64,000 nt of DNA, taken from RGIG3002 sp964449325 (GTDB lineage: Bacteria > Bacillota > Clostridia > Lachnospirales > Lachnospiraceae). Positions 1 to 9,478 of this stretch are shown here, piece by piece. The notes beneath the pieces were generated by a model that was not told the origin of the DNA, did no database searches, and worked only from the letters and a program-made list of their open reading frames with translations. The position numbers and the translations under genes were made by a program. The stretch is from assembly GCA_964449325.1 (NCBI GenBank), contig CAYUYJ010000002.1:205460-269459 (forward strand), read 5' to 3'. Each line of letters opens with the position of its first letter. Positions within the stretch are counted from its first letter, which is position 1.

Positions 1-1263
1 ATTGCCAATGAAAAGAGCGGTACACAAGGGGAGGTTTCCAGCTTCGCAGCACTTTGTACGGCATTGTCTGCAACGATTGGAACCGGAAACATTGTAGGTG
101 TTGCAACAGCTATTGTAGCAGGCGGCCCGGGGGCATTGTTTTGGATGTGGATTGCTGCATTGGTAGGAACGGCAACCAAATATGCCGAATGTCTGCTTGC
201 AGTAAAATATCGTGTTACGGCAGAGGACGGACATGTTATCGGAGGACCTTTTTACTATATTGAAAAAGGTATGGGAAAGAAATGGAAATGGCTGGCAAAG
301 GTTTTTGCCTTTTTTGGTGTGGGTGTGGGATTGTTCGGTATCGGAACCTTTACACAGATAAACGGAATTACCAGTGCGGTTAATAATTTTTTTGATGCGG
401 AGAATACTTGTACCATACAATTGTTCGGAAGAGACTATTCGTGGTCAGTTGTTATTGCAGGCATTTTGGTTACGGTTTTTGCCGCACTTGTTATCATTGG
501 AGGTTTGAAGAGAATTTCTGCGGTGGCACAGGTAGTGGTGCCTTTTATGGCGGCGATTTATATTGTGGCAGTGTTGTGTATTCTTTTATTCAATCTGAAA
601 GCAATTCCCGGTGCGATTGTGTCTATTGTACAGGGGGCATTTGGATTCCGTGCGGTGGCAGGTGGTGCTTTGGGTGCCATGATGGTTGCCATGCAGAAGG
701 GAATTGCAAGAGGCATATTCTCCAATGAGGCAGGTATCGGAAGTGCACCGATTGCAGCGGCAGCAGCACAGACCGACCAACCGGCAGGACAGGGACTGAT
801 TTCCATGATGGGAACGGTTATTGATACAATCATTATTTGTACGATGACCGGACTTGCTATTGTCATTACCGGTGCATGGGATATGGGACTGGAAGGCGTG
901 GCGGTAACTACAAAGGCATTCCAGATGGGTTTGCCCTTTCCGGAACAGGCAGCTTCCTTTGTGTTAATGATTTGCCTTGTATTCTTTGCATTTACAACGA
1001 TTCTCGGCTGGGATTATTATAGTGAGCGGTGTTTGGAATATCTGACCGGAAACAGAAGGAAAGTGGTAAAGGCATATCGATGGATTTATATTGTGTGTGT
1101 TTTTATCGGACCATACATGACGGTAAAGGCAGTGTGGACAATTGCAGACATTTTTAACGGATTAATGGCAATTCCGAATCTGATTGCATTGCTTGCATTG
1201 AATGGGGTTGTTGTAGCAGAGACAAAAGCGTATTTTGAAAGCTTGAAAAAAAACGATATTTAG
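1..1263 (+). CDS. Sodium:alanine/glycine symporter (AGCS family), 5' end outside window
   Basis: A polytopic membrane carrier that imports alanine or glycine with sodium. The frame is open from base 1, so the start codon lies before the window and an estimated 30-60 N-terminal residues are missing. The family signature GTGNIVGVATAI followed by GGPGALFWMW is encoded near bases 79-150. The conserved C-terminal GWDYYSERCLEYL is near 1009-1047. Hydrophobic segments run throughout. It ends in a TAG at 1261-1263 with no clear terminator and is followed by a promoter for the next gene, so it is probably the last gene of its transcript. The family is clear. The choice between alanine and glycine cannot be made from sequence alone. 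Confidence 0.93.
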   Translation: MANEKSGTQGEVSSFAALCTALSATIGTGNIVGVATAIVAGGPGALFWMWIAALVGTATKYAECLLAVKYRVTAEDGHVIGGPFYYIEKGMGKKWKWLAKVFAFFGVGVGLFGIGTFTQINGITSAVNNFFDAENTCTIQLFGRDYSWSVVIAGILVTVFAALVIIGGLKRISAVAQVVVPFMAAIYIVAVLCILLFNLKAIPGAIVSIVQGAFGFRAVAGGALGAMMVAMQKGIARGIFSNEAGIGSAPIAAAAAQTDQPAGQGLISMMGTVIDTIIICTMTGLAIVITGAWDMGLEGVAVTTKAFQMGLPFPEQAASFVLMICLVFFAFTTILGWDYYSERCLEYLTGNRRKVVKAYRWIYIVCVFIGPYMTVKAVWTIADIFNGLMAIPNLIALLALNGVVVAETKAYFESLKKNDI

Positions 1264-1327
1264 CAGAACATCATTTGTCAAACTTCCGCAGGTTATGTGC
1301 CAAATACTGCATGTGGTGATACAGATG

Positions 1328-1356
1328 TTGACAGAACATAATCCACTCGATATGAT
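1328..1356 (+). promoter_or_regulatory. Promoter of the DUF1266 lipoprotein gene
   Basis: TTGACA at 1328-1333 and TATGAT at 1351-1356 are separated by 17 bases. A purine-rich ribosome binding site (GAGGAGAGG) lies just before the start codon at 1389. Confidence 0.7.
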
Positions 1357-1388
1357 ACAAAAAAAGAAAATGAGGAGAGAGGAAGTAA

Positions 1389-2585
1389 ATGAAACACTTA
1401 AAAAAAATTATTTTGACCGGAATTGCCATGGCACTTGCAGTGGGAATGACAGGATGCGGGTCTGCGGAAGTTACGATGAAGGAGTTTATGTCCAAGGATG
1501 AAACTGTGAGCATTATGTTGAATGACAAATGGACAGTGGAAGATACGGGAATGGATAACTGGCTTTCTGCCGGTAATGCATCCGGTACAGAAGCAGCTGT
1601 TGTTATGCAGATGGAAAAAAGTTCATCAGGTATTGGAAACATGGATGATGTGAAAGAAGTGATGGAGGAATCTTATGAACTTTCCGAACTGAAAGAGGTT
1701 GAAAAGCCGGAGATTCCCGGTATGACAGATATTGAAGCTTTTACAGGAAAAATGAATGTGGATAATGCCAATGGGGATTGCTATATCGTATATGGTAAAA
1801 CGGACTATGCTTATTATGCAATCATCTGTGTAGCTAACAAAATGAATGACCGTAAGCTTAGTTCTTATAAGACATCTTGCGAATCCTTTAAGGAGAATGC
1901 GCCGGAGATAGTGAATAATTCGCAGGTTGCAATGACAGATACTATTCAGTGGATTAATGCTACTTATTCGGTGCTTACCTACATGAACAGTTGGGATTAT
2001 AATTTATATGGCGGTTTGCCGGCTAATGATGATTCTATGGAAACAGGAAAGTCTCTTTTAGAGGAATGGTGGGAAGTAACAGACAGAGCTTCGGCGGATG
2101 AGACGATGGAATGGATTCTGACGGAAGGACATCGTACCGGATTTGCAGCAGATATGGAGAGTCTTAGTGAATGTGGCATAGCGGATGTAGCAGAGGAAGA
2201 ACGGGTACAGTTTTTGCTGGATAATTTTGAGTTGACAGAAGAATTAGCTGCGGCTTATGCAAATGGGTATGCTGCGTATGAGACTTATGGTGAAGATACG
2301 ATAGCAGCATGGGATTACAGCCGTGCTATGTCATTGCTTTCGTATTATTACATCGCAGGATATTATACAGAAACAGAAGCATTGGATATGTCTTTGGAAT
2401 TAGCGGCGGTGATACAGAGCAGTTTTGATTCCTGGGATGCGTTTATGGAGAGTTATTTAATCGGATATGAATATTGGGCAGAAGAAAGCAGCGATGAGAG
2501 ACGTGCTGCTTATGAAGAATTAAAGGCAGCTTCCGACAGTCCGTTTGCAGTGGACTGGAATCTGACTTTAGAAAAAAGCTGGTAA
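1389..2585 (+). CDS. Lipoprotein with DUF1266 domain
   Basis: A predicted exported lipoprotein of 398 residues. A basic N-terminus, a hydrophobic stretch and a lipobox-like MTGC put the lipidated cysteine at about residue 23 (Met at -3 is slightly unusual). Residues from about 175 to the end are rich in Trp, Tyr and acidic residues. They include AWDYSRAMSLLSYYYIAGY and an EAxDM...SWDAFMESYLIGY pattern that I recognise as the DUF1266 family, which has no assigned function. The middle (about residues 30-150) is a separate acidic beta-type region. It has its own promoter and terminator and so is probably monocistronic. Family assignment is fairly confident; biological role unknown. Confidence 0.85.
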   Translation: MKHLKKIILTGIAMALAVGMTGCGSAEVTMKEFMSKDETVSIMLNDKWTVEDTGMDNWLSAGNASGTEAAVVMQMEKSSSGIGNMDDVKEVMEESYELSELKEVEKPEIPGMTDIEAFTGKMNVDNANGDCYIVYGKTDYAYYAIICVANKMNDRKLSSYKTSCESFKENAPEIVNNSQVAMTDTIQWINATYSVLTYMNSWDYNLYGGLPANDDSMETGKSLLEEWWEVTDRASADETMEWILTEGHRTGFAADMESLSECGIADVAEEERVQFLLDNFELTEELAAAYANGYAAYETYGEDTIAAWDYSRAMSLLSYYYIAGYYTETEALDMSLELAAVIQSSFDSWDAFMESYLIGYEYWAEESSDERRAAYEELKAASDSPFAVDWNLTLEKSW

Positions 2586-2591
2586 AAATAA

Positions 2592-2624
2592 AAGAAGCGT
2601 GCCGTTTGGTATGCTTCTTTTGTC
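2592..2624 (+). terminator. Intrinsic terminator after DUF1266 lipoprotein
   Basis: AGAAGCGTGCC and GGTATGCTTCT form an 11-bp stem (two G-U pairs) with a four-base loop, followed by TTTTGT. Confidence 0.75.
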
Positions 2625-2701
2625 ATGCTAGTGTGGAGTAATGGTGGGTGGAAAGCCGGAATTAGGCTTTAGGAAACAGTAAGATGACAAAGGAGTTTGA
2701 A

Positions 2702-4321
2702 ATGTTTTCATTTAGTAAAAAAGTCAAGGGCTGTATTTTTTTACAAGGTATTACAGGACTGATAGAGCAGCTTTTGAAAATTTATCTGCTATATTTTGTT
2801 TCGGTTATGACAGATAGTATGAGTGTGGGGAATTTTGAAGGAGTGAAAAAGCTTTTGCCAATCGTCCTGCTTGTTTCGGGGATTCAGGTAATATTCTTTT
2901 TTGCGGCAGGATATTGGAGAGCAAGGTGTAGAAAAGAGTACGGTTTTGAACTTCAAAACAGGATATATGACAGTATCCTGACTGCTTATATGTGGAAACA
3001 GGACAAGAGTAAAAAAATGCAAATACTCAATTTGTACAGCACGCAAATCGAAGAACTGCAGGAATATGCCGTACAGATTGCGCAAATAGGAATCTATGCG
3101 GTTACCGCTGTCGCAGCAAGTATTTTTGCTATAGGCATCAGTATGAAACTGTTTTTGCTTTCCTGCATTTTAGTTCCACTTTTTAGTTATTTGTATCAGC
3201 AGCTTACAAAGCCCTTACAGAAAAAGAGCCGGGAAATCATTCAGGAAAAAGAAGAATTGAACAGTATTATCCGGGAATCGTTAATGGGGTTCTATATCAT
3301 AAAAGCATATTCATTACCGAAGTATTTTACCAAACGGTTTAATGGGTGTGCGGAGTCACTGCGGGAGAGAGAAAAGGAAAAGGACAAAATCGGTTCCTTT
3401 TTAGGAAGAGTTCGTATTTTACTTTTATATATTCCCCAATTACTGGTACCCCTGTATGGAGGGTATTTGGGATTAAAGGGAGAAATTTCCTTGGGAAACC
3501 TGATTGCAGTCAATATGGTTATGGGGTATGTGATTAGCTCCGTTGAAAAACTGTTGGCGGTGTATAAATTAAGAAAGGAAGTAGAACCTGTATATGAGCA
3601 GGTTCAGAGTATAACAGACATAAAAAGAGAAGAAGAGAAGAGCGGAGAGGCTAATCCTAAACATAACTTTTCTGTAGAAATCAGAAATTTAAGTTTTTCG
3701 TATGATGACAAGCATACGGTACTAAAAAATATGGATTTGTGCATGGAAAAGGGAGAACATCTCGTACTGACCGGGGAAAGTGGTATGGGAAAAAGTACTC
3801 TTGTCAAAATTATATGCGGCTTGGAAATGGAATTTCAGGGCGAGGTTTTTGTTGGCGGTGTACCGTTAAATTCGCAAACACAAACACAAATACGAAATGC
3901 CATTGCTTATGTTCCGCAGGAGCCATATATTTTTCAGGGCACGATAGCGGATAATATATGTATGGGAAAAAAGGTAACAAAAGAACAGATGGAGGCTGTA
4001 GCGCGAATTGCTCAGGTACATAGTTTTATTTCGGCTTTTGAACAGGGGTATGATACCATGGTTGGAGAAGGCGGCATACAGCTGTCGGGCGGTCAGAAGA
4101 AAAGAATTGCTATTGCCAGAGCTGTTTTACAGGGAAGCGAACTGCTTTTGATGGATGAGCCTATGTCGGCATTGGATTCGGAGAGTGCACACAAAATTAT
4201 TGAAAATATTTTTTCGCAATATCGTGACAGGGCAGTGTTAATCATATCACATAAGCCTTCGGAATATACAAAATATGCCGGAATTGCTACATTGAAAGGA
4301 GGCAGGATAGCAGATGAATAA
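2702..4321 (+). CDS. ABC exporter half-transporter, permease plus ATPase (first of pair)
   Basis: A type-I ABC exporter half of 539 residues: an N-terminal membrane domain with about six helices, then an ATPase. Walker A (GESGMGKST) is near residue 360, the signature LSGGQ near 461, Walker B with catalytic Glu (LLLMDEP) near 482, and the switch His (ISHK) near 517. An in-frame ATG lies 18 bases upstream at 2684, but the ATG at 2702 has AAAGGAG ending six bases before it, so I place the start there. It overlaps the next ABC gene by 8 bases, which indicates translational coupling and a heterodimer. The substrate is unknown; lipid, peptide or drug export are all possible. Confidence 0.93.
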   Translation: MFSFSKKVKGCIFLQGITGLIEQLLKIYLLYFVSVMTDSMSVGNFEGVKKLLPIVLLVSGIQVIFFFAAGYWRARCRKEYGFELQNRIYDSILTAYMWKQDKSKKMQILNLYSTQIEELQEYAVQIAQIGIYAVTAVAASIFAIGISMKLFLLSCILVPLFSYLYQQLTKPLQKKSREIIQEKEELNSIIRESLMGFYIIKAYSLPKYFTKRFNGCAESLREREKEKDKIGSFLGRVRILLLYIPQLLVPLYGGYLGLKGEISLGNLIAVNMVMGYVISSVEKLLAVYKLRKEVEPVYEQVQSITDIKREEEKSGEANPKHNFSVEIRNLSFSYDDKHTVLKNMDLCMEKGEHLVLTGESGMGKSTLVKIICGLEMEFQGEVFVGGVPLNSQTQTQIRNAIAYVPQEPYIFQGTIADNICMGKKVTKEQMEAVARIAQVHSFISAFEQGYDTMVGEGGIQLSGGQKKRIAIARAVLQGSELLLMDEPMSALDSESAHKIIENIFSQYRDRAVLIISHKPSEYTKYAGIATLKGGRIADE

Positions 4322-5975
4322 GCAGTTGCTTTCAGATTTTAGAAAAACAATGTTGTTCTTAAAAAAGAAAACGGTCAGCTATGTTGTTTCCACTACTTTG
4401 GATAATGTGATTGTTTCTTTTTGTTATAACATTGTATTGTCTCTTATTATGCAGAGGGTTTTGGACGCCATTGCATACGGCGATGCCGGACTTTTTAAGG
4501 AAGCGGTTCTGATGGCGGTGGTTTCCCTTGGCGCAGCATTTCTTTTTGAGCCGGTATGTGATAAGATACAAAATTATTGTGTCAGAGCAGTCATGGCTGA
4601 AATCAAAAAGGATATTTTTGAGAAGCTGATACATATGAAAGTGCGCACCTATGAGGAAATGGAGCAGGGAGACGTACTGGTTAAGGCGACGAAGGATGTA
4701 GAAAAAATTGAGAGAATATATCTTTCCCATATCCCGATTTTGGAATTTGCATTGCTGCATGGTATTACAGCGGGGATTATGATGCTTTACTATAACCCGG
4801 TTTTAGGAATCATTGCTTTGGTTTTAGGTATTTTGCAGACTCTGATTAATTTAAAAACCGGTAAAAAAATAAGTTTGTATTCAGAAAAACGACAAAAAAA
4901 TCATGCAGAAATATTGCAAAAAGTTGTGGAGCTTCTGGATGGTTATGTTGATATTAAGATGTCTCATAATACAAAATATTTTGCGCAAAATTTTGAAAAG
5001 GAAAATCAACATTTTGTAAGAACGGATAACAAGGTACAGAACTACAAAAAACTTTTGGCAGGGATGGATAATCTGTTTGAAAACATAAGCTGTATTGGCA
5101 TTTTGGCAATCGGACTTTGGCTGGCAGCCAATGGAAAGACCTCCGTGGGAGCTGTTGCAGCAGTAATCGGACTGCAGGGGAATGCCTCGTTTTTGTTTAA
5201 CAATCTGTCAGAATTTGTGGCAGGATTAGCGGAAGCACTGCCTTCGGTCAGACGGGTGCTTGGACTGATGGAAGAAAAAACAGAGGAGCAGGAAGAAGCG
5301 GAAAAGGAAGGAAAAGAAGAAATACAGCAGGCGGACACAGAGAATGTCATTGAGCTCAAAAATCTTTCGTTTGGTTATGAAGAAGATACCCCGGTATTGA
5401 AGAATATCAATAGGGAAATAAAAAAGGGGCAGTTTGTACTGATTAAAGGAGAAAGCGGCTGTGGAAAAAGTACATTAAGCAAGCTGCTTCTCGGATTATA
5501 TCCGGTGCAGAAAGGGGAGTACCGGCTCTATGGGATGGATACGGCGAACATGAAATACGATGCAATAGCAGAGAAGATTGCATATTTAGATCAGGCTTGT
5601 CACCTGTTTCCAATGTCTGTGGCAGAGAATATACAGCTGGGGAAACCGGGGGCTCAAATGGAAGAAATTATTGCTGCTGCAAAGCTTGCGGGTGCACATG
5701 AGTTTATACAAAAACTGCCGGAGGGGTATGATACAATACTGCACGACAATTCGGACAATGTGTCGGGCGGTCAGAGACAGAGAATTGCACTTGCAAGAAT
5801 GTTCATTAGTAATAAACCTATTTTTCTGATTGATGAGGGAACAGCAAGTTTAGATGAAGAGACGGAAAAGATGATAATGAAAAGCATAGAGCAATGGAAG
5901 GGAGAAAAGACAATTATAGCTGTTACGCATAGAGACCTCGGAATCCCTTATGCAATAGATTGGAATCTGTCTTAA
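4314..5975 (+). CDS. ABC exporter half-transporter, permease plus ATPase (second of pair)
   Basis: The partner half-transporter, 553 residues, begins inside the end of the preceding ABC gene after an AAAGGAGG site. It has an N-terminal membrane domain and then an ATPase: Walker A GESGCGKST near residue 380, signature VSGGQ near 483, Walker B LIDEGTASLD near 505 and switch His (VTHRD) near 538. Both members of the pair keep a catalytic Glu, so this is not the asymmetric active/degenerate arrangement seen in the minus-strand pair at 40.9-44.5 kb. A very acidic Glu/Lys linker (residues about 320-345) joins the domains. No terminator is visible before yicC. Substrate unknown. Confidence 0.93.
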   Translation: MNKQLLSDFRKTMLFLKKKTVSYVVSTTLDNVIVSFCYNIVLSLIMQRVLDAIAYGDAGLFKEAVLMAVVSLGAAFLFEPVCDKIQNYCVRAVMAEIKKDIFEKLIHMKVRTYEEMEQGDVLVKATKDVEKIERIYLSHIPILEFALLHGITAGIMMLYYNPVLGIIALVLGILQTLINLKTGKKISLYSEKRQKNHAEILQKVVELLDGYVDIKMSHNTKYFAQNFEKENQHFVRTDNKVQNYKKLLAGMDNLFENISCIGILAIGLWLAANGKTSVGAVAAVIGLQGNASFLFNNLSEFVAGLAEALPSVRRVLGLMEEKTEEQEEAEKEGKEEIQQADTENVIELKNLSFGYEEDTPVLKNINREIKKGQFVLIKGESGCGKSTLSKLLLGLYPVQKGEYRLYGMDTANMKYDAIAEKIAYLDQACHLFPMSVAENIQLGKPGAQMEEIIAAAKLAGAHEFIQKLPEGYDTILHDNSDNVSGGQRQRIALARMFISNKPIFLIDEGTASLDEETEKMIMKSIEQWKGEKTIIAVTHRDLGIPYAIDWNLS

Positions 5976-6023
5976 GGAAAAGGACAGTAATGGTGCAGAT
6001 TAGTGCAATCGCTTTTCAACTAC

Positions 6024-6052
6024 TTGACGGAGCATGACGAGTATTTTATAAT
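6024..6052 (+). promoter_or_regulatory. Promoter of the yicC-remA-rpoZ-rimO operon
   Basis: TTGACG (6024-6029), 17-base spacer, TATAAT (6047-6052). It lies 40 bases before the yicC start. Confidence 0.75.
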
Positions 6053-6091
6053 AAAGAGAAGTATGCAAAGAAGGAGATAATACGACAGACT

Positions 6092-6970
6092 ATGATTAAG
6101 AGTATGACCGGCTTTGGCAGGTGTGAAGTGAGCGAAGGCAGTCGTAAATTTACAGTGGAGATGAAATCTGTAAACCACAGATACCTCGATGTAAATATGA
6201 AAATGCCAAAGAAACTGAACTTCTTTGAATCCTCTATTCGGAATGAATTAAAAAATTACATTCAAAGAGGAAAAGTAGATTTATTCATTACTTATGAAGA
6301 TTTTTCCGAAAATAACGTCTGTATCAAGTACAACAGGGAACTTGCCGGAGAATATATGAAATATTTAGGACAGATGGCAGAAGAATTCGGACTGGATAAC
6401 GACGTGCGGGTGTCTGCACTTTCCAGATATCCGGAGGTTCTTACAATGGAAGAACAGGTTGTGGATGAAGACGAGCTATGGAAGGAATTACAGAGGGCTT
6501 TACAAGGTGCAGCGGAAGGCTTTGTGGAGACAAGAATTCGTGAAGGAGAGAATCTGAAAAATGATTTGCTTGGGAAGTTGGATGGTATGCTTACCCATGT
6601 GGACTTTATTTCTGAGCGTTCTCCTCAGATAATTGCCGAGTACAAGCAGAAGCTTCGGGAAAAAGTAGAGGAACTTTTAGAGGATACAAAGGTAGACGAA
6701 AGCAGGCTCTTGATGGAAGTTACCATTTTCGCAGATAAGGTCTGTGTGGATGAAGAAATCGTCCGTTTGAGAAGCCATATTGAGACGACGAAGAAAACGC
6801 TGACAGAGGGCGGAAGTATCGGACGAAAGCTGGACTTTATTGCACAGGAAATGAATAGAGAGGCAAACACCATTCTTTCCAAGGCAAATGATTTGGAAAT
6901 TTCCAACCGTGCCATTGAGTTAAAAACAGAAATTGAAAAGGTGCGGGAACAGATTCAGAATATTGAGTAA
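6092..6970 (+). CDS. yicC: YicC-family endoribonuclease
   Basis: A 292-residue protein starting with the family hallmark MIKSMTGFGR. It has an N-terminal YicC domain and a C-terminal helical DUF1732 region ending in ELKTEIEKVREQIQNIE. YicC-type proteins (YloC in Bacillus) are RNA-cleaving enzymes linked to RNA turnover. Length matches the family. It is the first gene of a compact operon: remA follows 21 bases later, the usual Firmicute neighbour. The promoter at 6024-6052 drives it. Confidence 0.95.
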   Translation: MIKSMTGFGRCEVSEGSRKFTVEMKSVNHRYLDVNMKMPKKLNFFESSIRNELKNYIQRGKVDLFITYEDFSENNVCIKYNRELAGEYMKYLGQMAEEFGLDNDVRVSALSRYPEVLTMEEQVVDEDELWKELQRALQGAAEGFVETRIREGENLKNDLLGKLDGMLTHVDFISERSPQIIAEYKQKLREKVEELLEDTKVDESRLLMEVTIFADKVCVDEEIVRLRSHIETTKKTLTEGGSIGRKLDFIAQEMNREANTILSKANDLEISNRAIELKTEIEKVREQIQNIE

Positions 6971-6991
6971 TTTTGAAGGCGGAGTTATAGG

Positions 6992-7252
6992 ATGAGCAGA
7001 CTGATTCATATAGGGTTTGGTAATATTGTAAATACAGAGAAGATTATTGCAATTGTCAGTCCCGATTCTGCACCGGTTAAACGGCTTGTTCAAAATGCCA
7101 AGGAAAAAGGAACCGCGATTGATGCCACACAGGGGCGAAAGACAAAGGCAGTTCTTGTGATGGAGAATAATCAGGTTGTGTTGTCTGCGCTTTTGCCGGA
7201 AACCATTGCCGGCAGGGCACAGGCTGAAAATATAGATAACGAGGAAGCATAA
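6992..7252 (+). CDS. remA: Extracellular matrix regulatory protein RemA (DUF370)
   Basis: An 86-residue DNA-binding protein of the RemA/DUF370 family with the characteristic N-terminus HIGFGNIVN and the basic KRLVQNAKEKG and RGRKTK-like segments. In Bacillus RemA is a ring-forming activator of biofilm-matrix operons. In most Clostridia it sits in yicC-remA-gmk-rpoZ. Here it is followed directly by rpoZ 45 bases later, so guanylate kinase is absent from its usual place. A polysaccharide locus lies 22 kb away; a link between the two is inference only. Confidence 0.94.
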   Translation: MSRLIHIGFGNIVNTEKIIAIVSPDSAPVKRLVQNAKEKGTAIDATQGRKTKAVLVMENNQVVLSALLPETIAGRAQAENIDNEEA

Positions 7253-7297
7253 CCGCTTATCTAAATAAATTATGTATAGAAAAAGGAGAAAATAATT

Positions 7298-7531
7298 ATG
7301 TTACATCCATCTTATTCAGATTTAATGAAAGTAGTAAACAGTGACGTGGAGCCGGGAGAAGCTAAAGTGGTAAGCAGCAGATATTCCATTGTTATGGCAA
7401 CTTCCAAAAGAGCAAGACAGATCATTGCAGGAGAGGAACCTTTTGTAGATGGGGATATTAATAAGCCATTGTCTCTTGCCGTAGAGGAACTGAATGAAGG
7501 TAAAATCAAAATTTTGAGTGATGAGGAATAA
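7298..7531 (+). CDS. rpoZ: RNA polymerase omega subunit
   Basis: A 77-residue omega subunit with the conserved MLHPSYSDLMK start, the SRYSIVMATSKRARQI core helix and the KPLSLAVEEL helix. It helps fold and assemble beta' in RNA polymerase. An AAAAGGAG site precedes the ATG. Its stop codon is one base before the rimO start, so the two are translated together. Confidence 0.96.
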   Translation: MLHPSYSDLMKVVNSDVEPGEAKVVSSRYSIVMATSKRARQIIAGEEPFVDGDINKPLSLAVEELNEGKIKILSDEE

Positions 7532-7532
7532 G

Positions 7533-8870
7533 ATGAAGATACATTTTATTTCGCTTGGCTGCGATAAGAATTTAGTAGATTCCGAAATGATGTTGGGAAT
7601 GCTTGCGCAGAAGGGCTACAGTTTTACGGACGATGAAACGGAAGCAGATATTATTGTGATAAATACCTGCTGTTTTATTAATGATGCAAAAGAAGAAAGT
7701 ATTAATACTATTTTGGAAATGGCAGACCTTAAGGAAAGCGGGCAGGTGAAAGCACTGCTCGTGGCAGGCTGTCTTGCCCAAAGGTATAAAGAAGAAATAC
7801 AAAAAGAGATTCCACAGGTAGATGCCATTCTTGGAACCATGAACATTGACACCGTTGCGGATGCAATTGATGAGGTGCTTTCGGGAAATGCAAAGAATCA
7901 TATTTCCGACTGTAACAGTCCGGTTATTTACGGTAAAAAAAGAGCGGTTTCCACAGGAGGGCATTTTGCTTATTTGAAAATAGCCGAAGGATGTGACAAG
8001 CATTGTACTTATTGCATTATCCCGAAGGTGCGCGGAAATTTTAGAAGTGTGCCTGTCGAGGTGCTTGTGAAAGAGGCGAAAGAACTTGCAGAAGGCGGCG
8101 TTAAGGAATTGATTTTAGTGGCACAGGAGACGACTCTGTATGGCAAGGATTTATACGGAAAGAAAAGTCTTCCGATGCTGTTGCATGAGTTGGCAAAAAT
8201 TCCGGGCATTTACTGGATTCGTATTTTATATTGCTATCCGGAGGAGATAGATGAAGAACTGATTGAGGCAATCAAGACGGAAGAAAAGGTGTGTCATTAT
8301 CTGGATTTGCCGATACAACATGCATCTGACAGGATTTTGAAGCGAATGGGGCGCCGGACGAATCAGCAGGAACTCCGTGCGATTATCGGAAAACTGCGGG
8401 AAGAGATACCGGATATTTGTCTGCGCACTACGTTGATTACGGGATTCCCCGGAGAAACAGAGGAAGATCATGAGGAATTGATGGCATTTGTGGATGAGAT
8501 GGAATTTGACCGGTTAGGAGTCTTTACCTATTCGCCTGAGGAGGATACTCCGGCGGCAGGGATGGAAAACCAGATTCCGGAGGAAGTGAAGGAAGAACGC
8601 CGCGCCGAGATTATGGAACTGCAACAGGAGATTGCTTTTGAACTTGCCGAAAATATGGCAGGCAGAGTAGTCATGGCGATGGTGGAAGGAAAAATTGCCG
8701 AAGATGATGCTTATGTGGCAAGAACCTATAAGGATGCACCGAATGTGGATGGTCTTCTTTTTATTAATACGGAAGAAAATCTGATGACCGGAGATTTCGT
8801 CAAGGTACGGATTACCGGTTCTTATGAATATGATTTGATTGGAGAGATATATCATGAATTTACCGAATAA
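7533..8870 (+). CDS. rimO: Ribosomal protein S12 methylthiotransferase RimO
   Basis: A radical-SAM enzyme that adds a methylthio group to an Asp of ribosomal protein S12. The N-terminal UPF0004 domain begins ISLGCDKNLVDSE, which distinguishes RimO from MiaB, and carries three cluster cysteines (SLGC, NTCC, AGCLAQ). The radical-SAM motif CDKHCTYC lies near residue 153. The last 60-70 residues form a TRAM-like RNA-binding domain. The frame is open upstream with GTG at 7518 and ATG at 7521. The ATG at 7533 has GAGGA five bases before it and gives the family N-terminus. It overlaps the pgsA start by 17 bases. Confidence 0.96.
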   Translation: MKIHFISLGCDKNLVDSEMMLGMLAQKGYSFTDDETEADIIVINTCCFINDAKEESINTILEMADLKESGQVKALLVAGCLAQRYKEEIQKEIPQVDAILGTMNIDTVADAIDEVLSGNAKNHISDCNSPVIYGKKRAVSTGGHFAYLKIAEGCDKHCTYCIIPKVRGNFRSVPVEVLVKEAKELAEGGVKELILVAQETTLYGKDLYGKKSLPMLLHELAKIPGIYWIRILYCYPEEIDEELIEAIKTEEKVCHYLDLPIQHASDRILKRMGRRTNQQELRAIIGKLREEIPDICLRTTLITGFPGETEEDHEELMAFVDEMEFDRLGVFTYSPEEDTPAAGMENQIPEEVKEERRAEIMELQQEIAFELAENMAGRVVMAMVEGKIAEDDAYVARTYKDAPNVDGLLFINTEENLMTGDFVKVRITGSYEYDLIGEIYHEFTE

Positions 8871-9426
8871 ACTTACTGTTTTCAGAGTGATTTTGATTCT
8901 TCCCTTTGTGGTTTTGTTGCTTGGCGGCTTTGCACAGTGGGGGTGGTTTACGGCAATTTTTGGCGGTATTTCGGAATATACGGACTATATTGCGCTGGCA
9001 ATCTTCATTATTGCCAGTCTGACAGATTTGTTGGACGGAAAGATTGCAAGAAAATATAATCTGGTAACAAATTTTGGAAAATTTATGGATCCTCTTGCAG
9101 ATAAGCTGTTAGTTTGTGCGGCAATGATTTGCCTTGTTGAGATGGAAAGACTGCCGGCATGGATGGTCATTGTAATTATCAGCAGAGAGTTTATTATCAG
9201 CGGCTTTCGTCTGATTGCATCCGATAACGGTGTAGTCATTGCGGCAAGCTATTGGGGAAAATTCAAAACAACCTTCCAGATGGTGATGATTTGTCTCTTG
9301 ATTGCAAACATTGAGGCAATCTCGATTCTGACAGCAATCATAACGTGGGTTGCGTTGATTTTGACGGTCGTATCTTTGGTGGATTATCTTGTAAAAAACA
9401 AGGCTGTCATGAAGGAGCAGAACTAA
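8854..9426 (+). CDS. pgsA: CDP-diacylglycerol--glycerol-3-phosphate 3-phosphatidyltransferase
   Basis: The membrane enzyme that makes phosphatidylglycerol phosphate, the first committed step to phosphatidylglycerol and cardiolipin. It is 190 residues with about four to five membrane helices. The CDP-alcohol phosphotransferase motif is present near residues 56-80 as DGKIAR, then G, then FMDPLADK. The start at 8854 (MNLPNKLTVFR) has GGAGAG eight bases upstream. The upstream TTG at 8839 is unlikely. The 17-base overlap with rimO indicates coupling. Confidence 0.95.
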   Translation: MNLPNKLTVFRVILILPFVVLLLGGFAQWGWFTAIFGGISEYTDYIALAIFIIASLTDLLDGKIARKYNLVTNFGKFMDPLADKLLVCAAMICLVEMERLPAWMVIVIISREFIISGFRLIASDNGVVIAASYWGKFKTTFQMVMICLLIANIEAISILTAIITWVALILTVVSLVDYLVKNKAVMKEQN

Positions 9427-9478
9427 ATACAGAAAAGATTTATAGTTGGCATACAGCGACAGGGAAAGAGGCAGAAAA

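Noticed and set aside
558..866. Long antisense frames inside the symporter and many other genes
   Set aside because: They are shadows of codon bias in the sense gene and have no ribosome sites or family features.
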